DNA from: Amoebophrya sp. A120
Taxonomy: Eukaryota > Sar > Dinophyceae > Syndiniales > Amoebophryaceae
Reading direction: 5' to 3'
DNA length: 64,000 nt
NCBI GenBank assembly: GCA_905178155.1
Contig: CAJINV010000001.1
Coordinates: 11,443,571 to 11,507,570, forward strand
Shown here: positions 34,589 to 45,959 of the stretch, piece after piece
Numbering within the stretch: the stretch's first letter is position 1
How the letters are laid out: each line of letters opens with the position of its first letter
Made by a program: the position numbers and the translations under genes
Notes under the pieces: model-generated
The model's input: only the letters and a program-made list of their open reading frames with translations
The model's database searches: none
Told to the model about the DNA's origin: nothing

Positions 34589-36897
34589 ATTTTACAACTT
34601 GTTTTATATTTATTCGAAACAATATATTACAAAGAAACCCTTTATTCCGGGGAACAAGAGGCGACACTGCATGCGGCACGATGTGGACCTCGTTCAGGAA
34701 ACTGCTCGTCCCTGATGCGCATGCACTATGCAAGAAAAAAAACTGTGTAAGTGTAAATCTGTGATGCTAAAACAACCGCACCGACATTGCCATTGTCCAT
34801 TATCGCTGGGGAAGCAAGCCTCCGCAGGCGCTGGAACGTGTAAATCTGTGATGCAGAAAACGTAAACCAGTTTACACTTGTCATGCTGGAAGTGCGTCAT
34901 AGGCTCCTCTCATACGTATTTGGTTTCCCTTTCCACATCCACGTGCTAGCTGTGCATGACAGGTTTTCCCTGTAATGCAAAACGAATTTGTGATGCTGCT
35001 CTTACTACGAACTTACCCCTACACAGTTTTTTTCCTGGATATGCGCTCTTCCGCTTCTATTCGTGTCCTTTGGACCTTCACCAGTGATTACGAGATTGTA
35101 CTACTAAGGCCCCTTTCAGAGACGTCGATAAACTTCCCCGTGCGAAAATCTTCTCTCGGGTTTGGCAGAAAAATGTCCATCCGTGTGCGTTCCACTATCA
35201 TGCAAAACTCCTGTCTAAAGATCAAAACTAGTCGCAAAATTATGTAAGTAATAAAGTAGTCGCGTGAATAAACTGAAACCGGTTGTAAGTACGTAGTGCT
35301 GTTAGTTTACACAAAATTTTTCTTCTGCAGCGACTTATTGAAAACAGTGAAACTGGAATATCTACGTGCTGCAGCTGCCTTTGTGAATTCTCAGGAGCAC
35401 TACATATGTTCTTGACAGAAAAACTTCCAAGTGCCAGTCATCATACACTCAACCAGAAACATTGCCGTTCAAAGGCAGTTCCATAGAATCGTCTAGGGCT
35501 ATATCTATGTAAGTACTGAAAAAATCGTCGCCATATTACCGCGACTACAACTGCCCGTGCCTGAAGCGATAGAAGACAGAAAACGGTTTCTTCAATGAAA
35601 CGCTAACGCAGAGCGCATCACTGCGGTGATAAGACGATGCCACGACGACGAGAGCCGATCTGACAAAACGACTAGTTGTACGACCAGATTTTATTTCATG
35701 AAGCGATTCTAACTTCTTTTCGCGAAAAGAAGTAGATGTCTACCTAATACTTAGCTTCAAAAGCAAGATTTTTTTGGGCGGGCGATGAAAAGCAAAAAAG
35801 GTTTTTCGATTTTGACTCTTGCATTTAGTGTGTTGAGAGCTTCACAGTAGAGCCATTTCTACTCCATTTCAAGCTGTATTTTTTCGACAGGATGAACTGC
35901 CAGCCGGTGGTGCACCATGTTGGAAATAATTCCAACACTGACGGTGATCTTCTTTGTAAATGGAAGCCAGTACACAAACATTATTGGAGCACACGGTGTT
36001 TCATGTAGAGGATTATGCCGCACGTAATGTCCATCGTGCTGCATGCAAGCGAAGTCGATTTTAAGCTGCAGCAACGATCATGTGGTTACAAGGTTATGCG
36101 GAGCTGCCTGCGTTGCTCTCTTTTGAGCGGACAAGGCTGGCGCAGAGCTATGGAGTGGAACAGAGACGCTTTTTTATTCTTGATATGCACAATGGATCAT
36201 GAACATTTCTTCGGACTGCGAGTGCATTTTCACTGAATCTGAAGCGTTGACGACAATTATATAGGGACGACAGGTTGTATTAAGACGCAAGCAAGAAGAA
36301 AAGAACAAACAATGCTTGCGACACTACTGGGATGAACCGCTCAGCACGAAAAGAAAACTTTTCTCGAGTTTCAGAGTCGGAAATCAAATCTGGGACAAAG
36401 GCCTGCTCAGCTGGCATTTTTTCTTTCCTTAGATTGATAGTAGATGTACTTCTTTTATTTGAGACATACCGGGCCGTGCTTTGGATGTTCGTTTTCGTTA
36501 TTAATCTTAGAATTATTATCATACATCAAACAATTGTACATTACAATTTCAGAACCATAGTTGGTGTATCAAACTTAAAGTCAGTTGTCGTGAGTCATGT
36601 CTTTTACGTTCTTGTTAGAGGTCTACTCGGCATGCTGTAATATCATCATGCTCGTACTTTTACCCGACCAATGCGCTTACTCTTATTCAACTTTTACTAG
36701 AAACTCTCTACGACTTCACAACCAGGTGGCTTATACAGAAGTACTCTTACGTACAATAATATTTATCATCAAAAAGCTCAAGTTGAGGTTTGTTTATCAT
36801 CCAGGCAAGAAACTCGTATACAGGGTGGAGTTCGCTTGAGGTTAACAGGGGAACGAGAAGAAAACAGTTAGCAAGAGCCCTCTCCCCATCTTTGCAA
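34589..36897. other. Right flank of the element; possible small plus-strand multi-exon gene
   Basis: Mostly non-coding in appearance. Between 34681 and about 35245 short plus-strand blocks resemble exons: one begins MWTSFRKLLVPDAHAL at 34681, another reads DIAIVHYRWGSKPPQALE at about 34777, and a longer one lies at 35030-35245. They are separated by repeats of GTGTAAATCTGTGATGC (near 34750 and 34840) like the intron motifs inside the element. Splice phases were not resolved. From 35300 to 36897 I see nothing supportable. Confidence 0.25.
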
Positions 36898-39800
36898 TTA
36901 GAATTCGTCCTCGATTTTCGAGTGGACAGCAACAAAGTATCTCTCGGGATTATCTGCTAGCATCTCCGGGAATGTTCCCCATCCACCTTCCACTCGTTGC
37001 TTGTACGGGGCCATATTCTTCAACCGTTTTGCGTGGAAGCTCCGCCAATCCCACTGAAATTGGTCGTATGACCAGCGAGGATCGGTTCCATCAGAACCCG
37101 CGATCCACTTTTTTGCAAATTTTCGAAACATTTTGCGGAAATATGGGTGCCAGTCTTGGTCTAGTAGCTCCCGAGGCCCATATCGAGTGCGCGACCAGGT
37201 TTCGCGCAGGGAAGGGTTGAGACAGTAACCTGCGATCGAAATCGTTTACGTTTTTATTACATGCGCATGAAGATAAGATCAGCTCTTTTTGCACTACTTT
37301 CCCGTGTGAGTGACGTGAGTGGGGGCGGACTCGGGGCTGTAGGAGCTCCGGCGAGTACTTTCATGAGCTAAACTTGACCCCACTTACTGCTATCAAAACC
37401 AAAAGGGCCCCGCTCATCTATATATTTCATATCAACGTCAACGTCTAGATTTTCTTGGTAGTACAAAGGGTGTCTTACCGTGCTTCACCCTGTACTCCAA
37501 CGTTTGGTACACTGCGTCGTAGTTCTGGAAAAGAAACTCGGTCGCCATAACAAGTCGGCACCTGCCATCTAGAACAGCTACGTGCGGACTTGGTCCAAGT
37601 ACCCAATCTGCGTGTCTATCTATTTCGTGTGAGTCCATGTCCTTGTAGTTGTGAAACTGCTCAAAGGGATGTGGATTCCAAGTCACGACCTTTCCATCGA
37701 TGATCGATCGAGTGGTGATCGTGTGGTAAGGGAGGTGATCGAGTGGTGGGCGGCTATCTGCCCACCAACTCGGACTCGTAATAGCACCACTGTTGCGGGT
37801 TGGAGAGCGCGCCACCTTCTGGTGAAAGAAGTCGAGAACTTCGCGAAAGAAAGCTTTGTCGCTTTTGTGGCAGCCCTTTGCAAGTGCATCGGAATCGTAC
37901 TCGTGCAGTATTGTGTATCGCACGCTCTCCATGCTTTCATACGTCCGAGAAGGGTTACAGGTCTCTCTGGCCATCGTCATCAGAAACCGCACCTATAAAT
38001 ATCAGATTGAATTTAGGAGATCTTCTACTTCTAGGGACCTCATGGAGCGTTGGAAACAGCCTAAGAAAAATCTGACTAACATTCTGGAGAGGGGCGTCAT
38101 CCGTCGCAGCAGACGCAGACCATGATGTTGACGTACAAGAAAAAATGAGTATACATAGACATAGGTGTCGTGTTTTCTGTGAATATTAAATACGCTCCAC
38201 TCCGTGTCACGCAGCGGACGTCTCTGTCTTCCCGGAGATGTCTGCTTTTGGCTTTCAACAACAGTGTGGAACTTTTCCAAATAGTCCGTCCCACGATCGA
38301 CGAATACATTCCAGAAGTGCCGCGGCATCTTCGTCCCTACCTTTTCGCGCAGGACCTCCAAATACAAGTCCTCGCAGCTTTCTGTTCGACTCTCAATGTC
38401 AGTTGGTTCTCGCGAAGCGTCATTCTCAATGTCAGTTCTTTGTGTAGGGTTTCCAGCTGCGCCGTTTATCGTTTCTCCGGAAGTTCCACTTTCACTGTTT
38501 CCAGGGGGAGAGACCGACGCAGAGGAAGGAGAAACTGTTGCCGGGTCAGGTCCCGGTACGAAATCTTGGAACTGCTCATGACCTGAAGACGTTGTCGTCG
38601 AAGTTGCTAGATATGTTCCTGCCTCTAGCTGATTCTCTCCTTCCCCGTCTTCAGGGTCACTTGGGCACACACTGCTCGCAGCTGAGCTGTAGTCACTATG
38701 CCGTCTGCTCGCAGCTGAGCCGTAGCTATCCGAATCGGAGTCGCTTTCTGCTCCATCGCAGTCGCACAAGGCATCCTGGATTTTTGTCGGAAACTTGACG
38801 AGAAAATCTGAAGGATTGTCGGCTAACATCTCCGGCACGGGGCGGATTGGATACTTCCCCGTGTAGTGATCCGTGTGCTTTAAACGTTTCCCATGAAAGC
38901 TCCGCCAGTCCCACTGCAGCTGATCGTACGACCAGCGAAGGTCCGAGCCATCAGAGCCGGCTCGCCACTTCTGCGCCAGCTTCCGGAACATCTTCCGAAA
39001 AGCCAGATAATACTGCGCGTCCAGTCGCAGAGGATCATCATCGAAAAAGTGACGATAAGGCCTCGCGCCGTTGTCGTCGGACAGTTCCGCGGCTTTGTTC
39101 AAGCAATAACCCAATCGGACCGCGAATAGGCGTTCGTACACAAAGCTGGGCTTTTGGAAAAGAAATTCGGTTGCCATCGCGAGCCGGCACCTCCCATCCA
39201 AGGTCTTTTGATTCGGGTTCAGAGACATGTCTACTAGCTGTACTGGTGGACCGGCGGCAGCACGTTGCCGAGAAAAGGCACTGGTTTTAGGCGGATTCCA
39301 GACCACCACTGCCTTTGACTGCGTTTCTCGTTCGAGAAGCCTCGTCATAAAAGATAGATCTTCTGGTTCTGTGGACCGGCACGTCCTCGTGAAAAAAGTC
39401 TAGGACCTCGCGAAAGAAAGTTCGATCGTTTCTGTGACAACCCGTGGCGAGAGCTTTCGAGCTGTACAGGAGCCACTTGTTGGTAGTATCCGCGCGCCGA
39501 TGTGGCACTGTGGGCCCACATGTTTCTGTCGCCATCGTCATCAAGAGGTAAACCTAGTGGTGAGGATACACAATAGATTGACATGAGAGCCTGTCACATC
39601 CTTCTTCGAAGGAAACCGTAGTTAGTAATCGCACAAAACTTTCTTAACAATGCGATACTTAACTTCTGGCGTTGCCAAAAGCAAAAGCAAAAAGACACAC
39701 AGTACAATGAAATGCGATGCAATGCTGGTAAAAAGGTAAGCAGATTGCAGTCCATCAAGGTATTTTATGAAGTATCTAAATACGGTCCAATCCTGCTTCT

Positions 39801-41710
39801 GTTTCCCCCCTGGAGACGTGGTTCTCTCTGGCGGATGAAGTGTCCGAGCATTTTGGTTCCGATCCATTTCGAGAAGGAAATGTTCTAGGTAATCGACCCC
39901 CATGTCTATCTGCCTATTCCAATAATCCTCGGGTAGCTTTGCTCCAACCCTTTCACGCAAGACCTCAAGAAAAAGGTCTTCGCAGCTTTCTGTTCGATTT
40001 TCCGGTTGGCTATCGTGTCTGTATTGCTGCACCCCGTCTTGCTGCTGCATCTCCTGCGCAACACTTGTGGCGGCAGAGTGTAGAAGTTCTTGGCCTTCGG
40101 GTTGCTCATGATCATGAAGGCTGGTTTCCGACTGGTTTCCTTGCTCGCCTTCTGCTGTCCTTCGTTGCGCCACCTGGCTTTCAGCACTGCTGGTGCTGGT
40201 CAATTGTTGTTCGGTGGAACTACGACTCGCTTGTGACAGGTCAGCACTTTCCGGAGGATCAGGCGAACGACGCGGTCCTTCGCCTTGCTGATCCTCCTGT
40301 GAAGCGGAGCTGGCAGCAGCAGGGTTGTCTCCTTCTTGCGCATGTTGACGGTCATTAGTTTCAGTCTGCATTTCTTCTTCGCTTCCTCGGGGTGCAGTTC
40401 GTTCTTGCGCCGATCGGTTTTCGTCACTGTGGGTCGTTTCGTGCGCTGCCGGGGCACTTGAACTTTCTGGTGTCCGGCCACCTCTCAGTGAGAGGTGACG
40501 ATACAGAAGGGGCAGATACGTCACAGGGGATGACGATACAGAAGGGGCACCGGTCGGTGCTGTATGAACTTCACCAGGCAGCCGGATCTCCTGCTGCAGG
40601 TCGTGAAACTCTTCTTTTACGTGCTTGTCGTTTTTTGGGTCGAAGCTCCAGGGGTCGTAGACAAAACCAATAGGAAGAGAGGGAAATTCCATGCGATTAG
40701 CGCTCTGATCATAATGCGACTTCAGCCGAGATACGATCCAATTCCAGCGGAAATGCAAGTAGCTCCACTTCGGTCCCGAACCGTTCGACCTATTTCTCCA
40801 GAATGACGCGCGTCGGTAAAACTCAGCTCGGAAGATCTTGTGCCACTGCGGATGAACTAGCGGCTGGGTGCAGGAGTGCGGTCTCCGCTTCAACATGGCT
40901 TTTTCCGGCCAGTACCAATACTCGGCCTTGTTTTCCAGGTCCAGTTTTTCTCGCGGACCGGTATTCAGGCAATAACCTGTGCATTGATATAGTGTTTATA
41001 TTTAAGATAATCTTGTTTGCTTCCCTCGTCACGAGTTACTAGACTGATTCAATCATAAAATACTTGCTTCAGTTAGTCAGCCCACAAAAAACGTCGAAAT
41101 ATCAATCGCGTATGCGTTTCGTGAAGCCTTTTTCAAATCCATCAAGCGCGGGTCCAAAATTTCCCGTGCGGAGAAACTGAAACCGTAGGAGTGAAAACAA
41201 CAAAATCGACTTGAACAACGTCCTTGTTCTTTTTTATTTTCTATGTATACTAATTGGCTTTCTTCAAATAAAAAAAAAATGTGTACCATAAGCAATTTCG
41301 TCAAAAGCAATAGGCCCGAATTCATGCACCGTCTTCTGACTTTGGAACAGATACTCTGCCACCATTCCAATGCGGCATCGCTGCTCATGAATGCGACGGG
41401 CGCTGTCTGAAACTTTGGCCTTAATTGTGATACGGTCCTGGGTGTCATAGGTGCGCGGCACCAAATCTGCAGGATCATCCCAGACCACAAGAGGCGTTGA
41501 GGCAGAACCTGACGTAGGAGCCGGAATGCGTTCATGGAAAAATTCCCACACATCTTTGAAAAACTTCTCGTCTTGTGCGGGTAGGCAATGGGTTGTCTGC
41601 AGTCGCTCTGTGCCGTAAACTAGAACTTGCTGCAACGGCCAATAGCCCCTTAAATTCCAAGGCAGGAAGGTTCCGTAACAGTACGGCATCATCCCGAGAA
41701 CCGTGGCAAC
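36898..41710 (-). CDS. Modular protein with three tandem M1-M2(-M3) copies
   Basis: The proposed exons are 41710-41287, 40976-39784, 39553-38194, 37992-37479 and 37229-36898. All borders are GT-AG and phases close except for one frameshift. Each copy starts right after an AG acceptor with V(A/Y/R)..LM, continues through FF(R/K)(E/D)V..FF and RCR..MA.E(Y/F)LFQ (M1), then GYCLN and WSY(L/D)(H/Q)(F/L)(R/Q)W(N/D)W (M2). The first two copies add a low-complexity linker and M3 (CEDL(F/Y)LEVLRE(R/K)VG.K.P..(Y/F)W). M3 ends in W(T/S) at a GTATTT donor. Exon 39553-38194 has a +1 frameshift near 39350-39370 and lacks the intron that splits M1 from GYCLN in the other copies. A further 5' exon upstream of 41710 is likely, since the first copy also begins at a splice acceptor (TTACAG). 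If the donors are not used, each copy would end in its own stop with a spurious hydrophobic tail. Function unknown. Confidence 0.6.
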
Positions 41711-41862
41711 CTGTAAGAATAATTGTTTGCTTTTTCATTTCGCATGATGCTGGCCTACTGCCAGTACAAACAAACAAGAACCAATTTTTGAATTTATAGC
41801 AGGATCTACTTTGCTGTCTTTGAGAAGATTAAGGAACGGCGCACGTTATTATAGTATAATCT

Positions 41863-43498
41863 CTAAAAAGAAAAAGGTCTAATGAATCCTGCTTGAAATT
41901 TTGTGACTTCTTGATCCTCGCCGGGTGGAAAGGAACAGACAAACTTGTAAACCAGCGTTGCGTCTTGAGGCATTCCTTTGTTCCACTTTTCTGGGTCGTA
42001 GTCCGAGGGAACACCGAACGAACACGGTCCTATTCCGCTCCAGTGACGCTTTTCTTCACCCGAAGCTTCGCCGAAGATCTTGGATGAAGAGTCCTTGTTT
42101 TTGCCAACCTTGTATGCGACTTGCGATTGCCAAGTGAAGCGAGCGTCGTATTCGGCCATATAATCTTGCTCGTACTCGTCGCCGTGGCCATAGTCTTCTT
42201 TGATGCAGGCACACAGTTCGTCGATCTTATTCCAAAACTTTTGCGCGCCGCAGTCCTCCGAGGTGTATACCATGCGTACGTCAGTCTCGTCAGGCTCCCA
42301 TCCAGAAGAATCTTCTAGTTCGCTGTCAGAATCACCGAACTCGACGTATGTCCGCATCTCCCCTTGGTAAACCACGTATTTGTATTTCACGGCCGCATCC
42401 GCTTTTTCCTCATTCGCAACACCAACAGATGTTGAGTGCTTGACATCAAGCACAGCTGAGTTTTCCTCTTTTTTCTGCCGTTTTCCGCTATCGTGTGCTT
42501 TTTTCATGGCATTCGCGGGAGTCGAATTCTTCGCGGTCGACTTTTTCACGGAGAAAGTGACCGAAGAGGTATTGCCTTTCGGGGCGTTGACTTTTGCGGC
42601 ACTGTCCTTCGCGGTGCTGGTTTTCGTTTTCGAGGCATTGGCTTTCGAGGCAGTGGCTTTCGAGGCATTGGCTTTCGAGGCGTTGGCTTTCGAAGCATTG
42701 GCTTTCGAAGCGTCGGCTTTCGAAGCATTGGCTTTCGAAATATTGGCTTTCGAGGCAGCGCGTTTCTTCTTCACAGTCGCCTTAGCCGCGGGGGCGGACT
42801 TCTTCTTCTTCTTCGTGGCAGGCGTAACCACCGCGGACGACGATGCCTTCATGGCGTTTTGCTTCTTCATGACGGTACTAGTACCACTGGGATCTTTTTT
42901 CTTGCCGAGCTTCTTTGTTTCCACCTTCTTCCCTTTCACCGTGACCGCTTTCATTGCCGGTGGCTTGATGTTGCCACCTTTTTTGTTGTTTGTGGCGCCA
43001 GACCCCGGCATGATTTTGATTCGAATTTCTGTGCTTAGCCTCGCTGCCTCGAGCACACAAGATGAGTGCAGAAGAATACAGTACTACGGATCAGCTTCAA
43101 GCCAAGAACGCGGGCAAAGATAGAGAACGCTTAAAGAACGAGCACAAAAAGGGAAATACCATGTGGAAACAACGACTTTGTTCTGTAGTCGTGGTTATGT
43201 TTCTCTTCACATACGATCGGAGGACCTCGGATGGAACATTGTAAAACCATTAGAAAGGTTTTACTCGCCATGCATACGTCGCCCAGAAACAAACGATAGC
43301 AATCAGCACCAATCTGGTTCTGCATCTGTCGGATCCCTTCAAAGAAACGGTATGGACAACAGCACTCACTGAACTCTAACTCTAAGCGAATGAGAGCTAT
43401 ACTGAACTGTCTTTACCGGCGCAAGGTGGGATCGTGTCGATGTCCAGCCGCTTGAAATGGTGCAAAGGCTGATGATGATGATCCATCTTCATGTGCAT
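41863..43498 (-). CDS. Lys/Ala-rich basic protein, copy 1 of a tandem pair
   Basis: Exon 2 (43028-41863) is a long open frame. A small exon 1 (43498-43417, His-rich, ending DTIPPCA) joins it in frame through donor GCCG|GTAAAG and acceptor CACAG, giving about 415 residues. Translation could also start at the ATG at 43011. The first ~190 residues are strongly basic and resemble histone-H1-like tails, with about ten SKANA-type pentads. The C-terminal ~180 residues form an acidic, Trp/Tyr-rich globular domain shared with the neighbouring copy: KYKYVVY, FWNKIDELC, YDARFTWQ, EKWNKGMPQDATLVYK. The layout suggests a DNA- or RNA-associated protein with a novel C-terminal domain. That is inference. Confidence 0.7.
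42628..42760 (-). repeat. 15-bp tandem coding repeat (SKANA pentads)
   Basis: A 15-nt unit close to GGCTTTCGARGCATT (plus strand) is repeated about nine times with small changes. It encodes SKANASKADASKANA-type pentads within the basic N-terminal tail. Near-identity between units suggests recent slippage. Confidence 0.85.
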
Positions 43499-43921
43499 CA
43501 GGGCATAAGCAGGAGCTCGTTAGAAATTTAAACTAGTAGATCTGTGGAGTTCCTCTGTCAGGAGCGAACCTGCTTCTTTGTGCCTGTGGTAGTATTGAAA
43601 CTTTTGGAACAAACGAAGATGGGAAAAAACGTCCCGCGATCTACTTTCCACATGAAAAAGTCTGCCTGTACTAAGAAACTCCAGTCGTGGCGCGCCCGAA
43701 GTGATGGGGTCAAAAGGATTGCGGAACGATTTTGATTTCGCACTCTCTTGCGCAAATAAGTACATTGTCGTGGCATGATTCGCATTCATTGTTGGAAATC
43801 AGCACGAAACTTCTGAGACGCTTCGTTTTCATAGCACATCAACACAAACTCGGAAGCTTAAGACCAAAAACCCTCTGCATCATCATCTCCGCAAGCATGT
43901 TAGCTCATCCTGTAGAGACTT

Positions 43922-44887
43922 CTAGCGCGTCACGCGCTTGACCAACACCGCGGTTTGATTTTGTGATCGGGGGCCAGCCACGCAGCGTGGAAAATCGCCG
44001 ACCATCTTGTAGACGAGGGTCGCATCTTGGGGAATTCCCTTGTTCCACTCAATCGGGTCGTAAAAATCTGGTTTGTATCCGCTCGAGAGGGGGTAAAGAG
44101 CTCCTAGCTCCTTCCAATACTTTCCCATTTCCGTCGAAGTTTGCCCGAAGACCTCGACCGAGGGATCCACTCCCCCGTCAATCGCGCCTCTGTCCGTCGT
44201 CTCTTCAACATGACATTTCCAGTGCAGACGGGCATCGTACTCACCCACGCGCATCGCGTCGGACGCACCGTCAAGAGAGCACACAAATTGGTCTTTGATC
44301 TCAGAACACAGACGATCGATCTTGATCCAAAACGAAAGCGTATCGCACCTCTCCGACGTGAATTCCTCCGTCACAGCGTTTTCCTCAAAAACGAAGTCCG
44401 CATTTCTTTCTTGCAGCGCACCCACATCGGCGGTGTACACAACGTACTTGTATTTTATTGGGGTCTTCTTTTTCGTTTTCTTCTCAGTCTCGGGTTTTTT
44501 GGCAGCACCAGTAGAAGGTGTATGTTTATCTTCGACGTCTTCCCTCTTCCCGTTCCCTTTGTCTTTCCTCATGACCGTTGCCGAGGTAGAAGGGTTCTTC
44601 GAACCAGACTTTTTCACGGTGGTGTTTGCTGTAGAAGAGGCCCGAGTAGACGGGTTGGGGTTGGCTTTTTTTTTCGGAGTCGCTTTCGCTTCGGGAGCAG
44701 CCTTCTTCATTTTCATAGCGGTACTGCTACTGGGTGCGGATGGTGCGGAACCTTTCACATCACCATCAGGGTTGACCGCTTTCTTCTTTTCCATCTTTTT
44801 CTCTTTTGCCGTGACCGCCTTCTTGGCCAGCGGCTTGATGTTGCCACCCTTTTTCTTATTTGTGGTTCCAGAACTCGTCCTCGGCAT
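43922..44887 (-). CDS. Lys/Ala-rich basic protein, copy 2 of a tandem pair
   Basis: The frame is open from the ATG at 44887 (MPRTSSGTTNKKKGGNIKPL) to a stop at 43922, about 321 residues. It is a clear paralogue of the gene at 41863-43498: the N-terminus (NKKKGGNIKP..KAVTAK) and the C-terminal domain (KYKYVVYTADV, FWIKIDRLCSEIKDQF, EYDARLHWKCHVEE, EWNKGIPQDATLVYKMVGDF) match. The SKANA pentads are missing and the basic tail is more irregular. The proteins diverge after the DFP/SFP motif. A 5' exon at 45241-45506 is likely by analogy with copy 1 but could not be joined in phase. Confidence 0.7.
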   Translation of the reverse strand: MPRTSSGTTNKKKGGNIKPLAKKAVTAKEKKMEKKKAVNPDGDVKGSAPSAPSSSTAMKMKKAAPEAKATPKKKANPNPSTRASSTANTTVKKSGSKNPSTSATVMRKDKGNGKREDVEDKHTPSTGAAKKPETEKKTKKKTPIKYKYVVYTADVGALQERNADFVFEENAVTEEFTSERCDTLSFWIKIDRLCSEIKDQFVCSLDGASDAMRVGEYDARLHWKCHVEETTDRGAIDGGVDPSVEVFGQTSTEMGKYWKELGALYPLSSGYKPDFYDPIEWNKGIPQDATLVYKMVGDFPRCVAGPRSQNQTAVLVKRVTR

Positions 44888-45240
44888 ATTGACTTCGATT
44901 TGGGTATGATTCTCTGTACGTAACTGCAACTGGAGCTGCTTGCCCCCGAGATGATGATTTCGGTACTGGAAAAAGCTTCACAACGGACACAAGGATCGGA
45001 TGGTAAAGGTAATTCCACTATCCCTAATGTTTCAAAGAGCAACGACACTGCGATGGTAGCAATCGGACTTCATGAAAACAAGCAAAACATCATGGAAAAT
45101 TCGGCTCGACATACACACTCACATCAAAAAGCAAAATCCAAGCGGAAATAGAATGTTGAATAGTGATCATAATCGCTCTGCTTGTACTTCTGCCGCGTCT
45201 GTTGGACTTGGATTGCAAGATCACCAAACGATATACTGAA

Positions 45241-45506
45241 TTATAGGAGCTACAGTGTCTGCGATCGTACCGCCGTGGGATCATGTCGATGTATCGTCGC
45301 TTGAACTCGTTGAACAGTGGAACACATTGCTCTTCACTATCAAACCTAAACTCCCGAGCTGCGGCTATCCCAACATGATCCTCAGAAATGGGAATGAGTT
45401 TACCTTTTTTCCTTTTTGTTGCTCTGACACGATATCGCGCAATCTTTTTCATTCTACAGTAGAGACAGAGTTTGTCATCAGACAATGCCAATAGTAGCGT
45501 ACTCAT
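45241..45506 (-). CDS. Candidate 5' exon or small basic ORF upstream of the tandem pair
   Basis: The frame is open from an ATG at 45506. It contains IPISEDHVGIAAAREFRFDS and FKRRYIDMIPRR, the latter homologous to FKRLDIDTIPPCA in the 5' exon of the first copy (43417-43498). A GT donor follows at the same relative place. This indicates that the duplicated unit included the upstream exon. Joining to 43922-44887 leaves the frame open by one base with the acceptors I can see, so it may be a UTR exon, a separate small gene, or damaged. Confidence 0.4.
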
Positions 45507-45959
45507 TTCCGCGAAAGCTAATCTACATTTTTGACACTGTGTCCAGCAGCTGGAGCCGCCTCATTCCAGATTGATTTCTTCTTCTTCTCGGCGATCCGCT
45601 TATTCTGCAAGGTCTTGAAATACAGTAAGATTGATTCACTTAGACAAGCACAATCGGGGCGATTCAGATCATTTACCCACGTACGTCTGTCTGAAACTCA
45701 ATAAAATGATGAATACAGTAGCACGGCAATGGTGCCCAAGAATATTTTGTATACGAAACGCGAACTAATTTGCAAATGTGATTTGAAACAGAAGCTGCGA
45801 GGAGTCCACAATACCAATTCCAGTGGCAGTGGTGCGTCGGTCGTAGAGAGAAACTTTTTGCAACAGATTGATCAATTGAAATGCATTTGACAAGGAAGAA
45901 TGATACGCACATTTCGAACCCAAGAAGTCTCAGCCCGCTCTTTTCGGATGCACTATCTA

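Noticed and set aside
39622-39783. C-terminal transmembrane helix of the first module copy
   Set aside because: The hydrophobic tail begins right after a conserved GTATTT donor; the downstream acceptor at 39553 closes the frame, so the tail is more likely intron read-through.
42380-43123. Plus-strand 247-residue frame with FEALAFEA repeats
   Set aside because: It is the antisense shadow of the SKANA repeat region in the minus-strand gene; composition follows from the 15-bp repeat.
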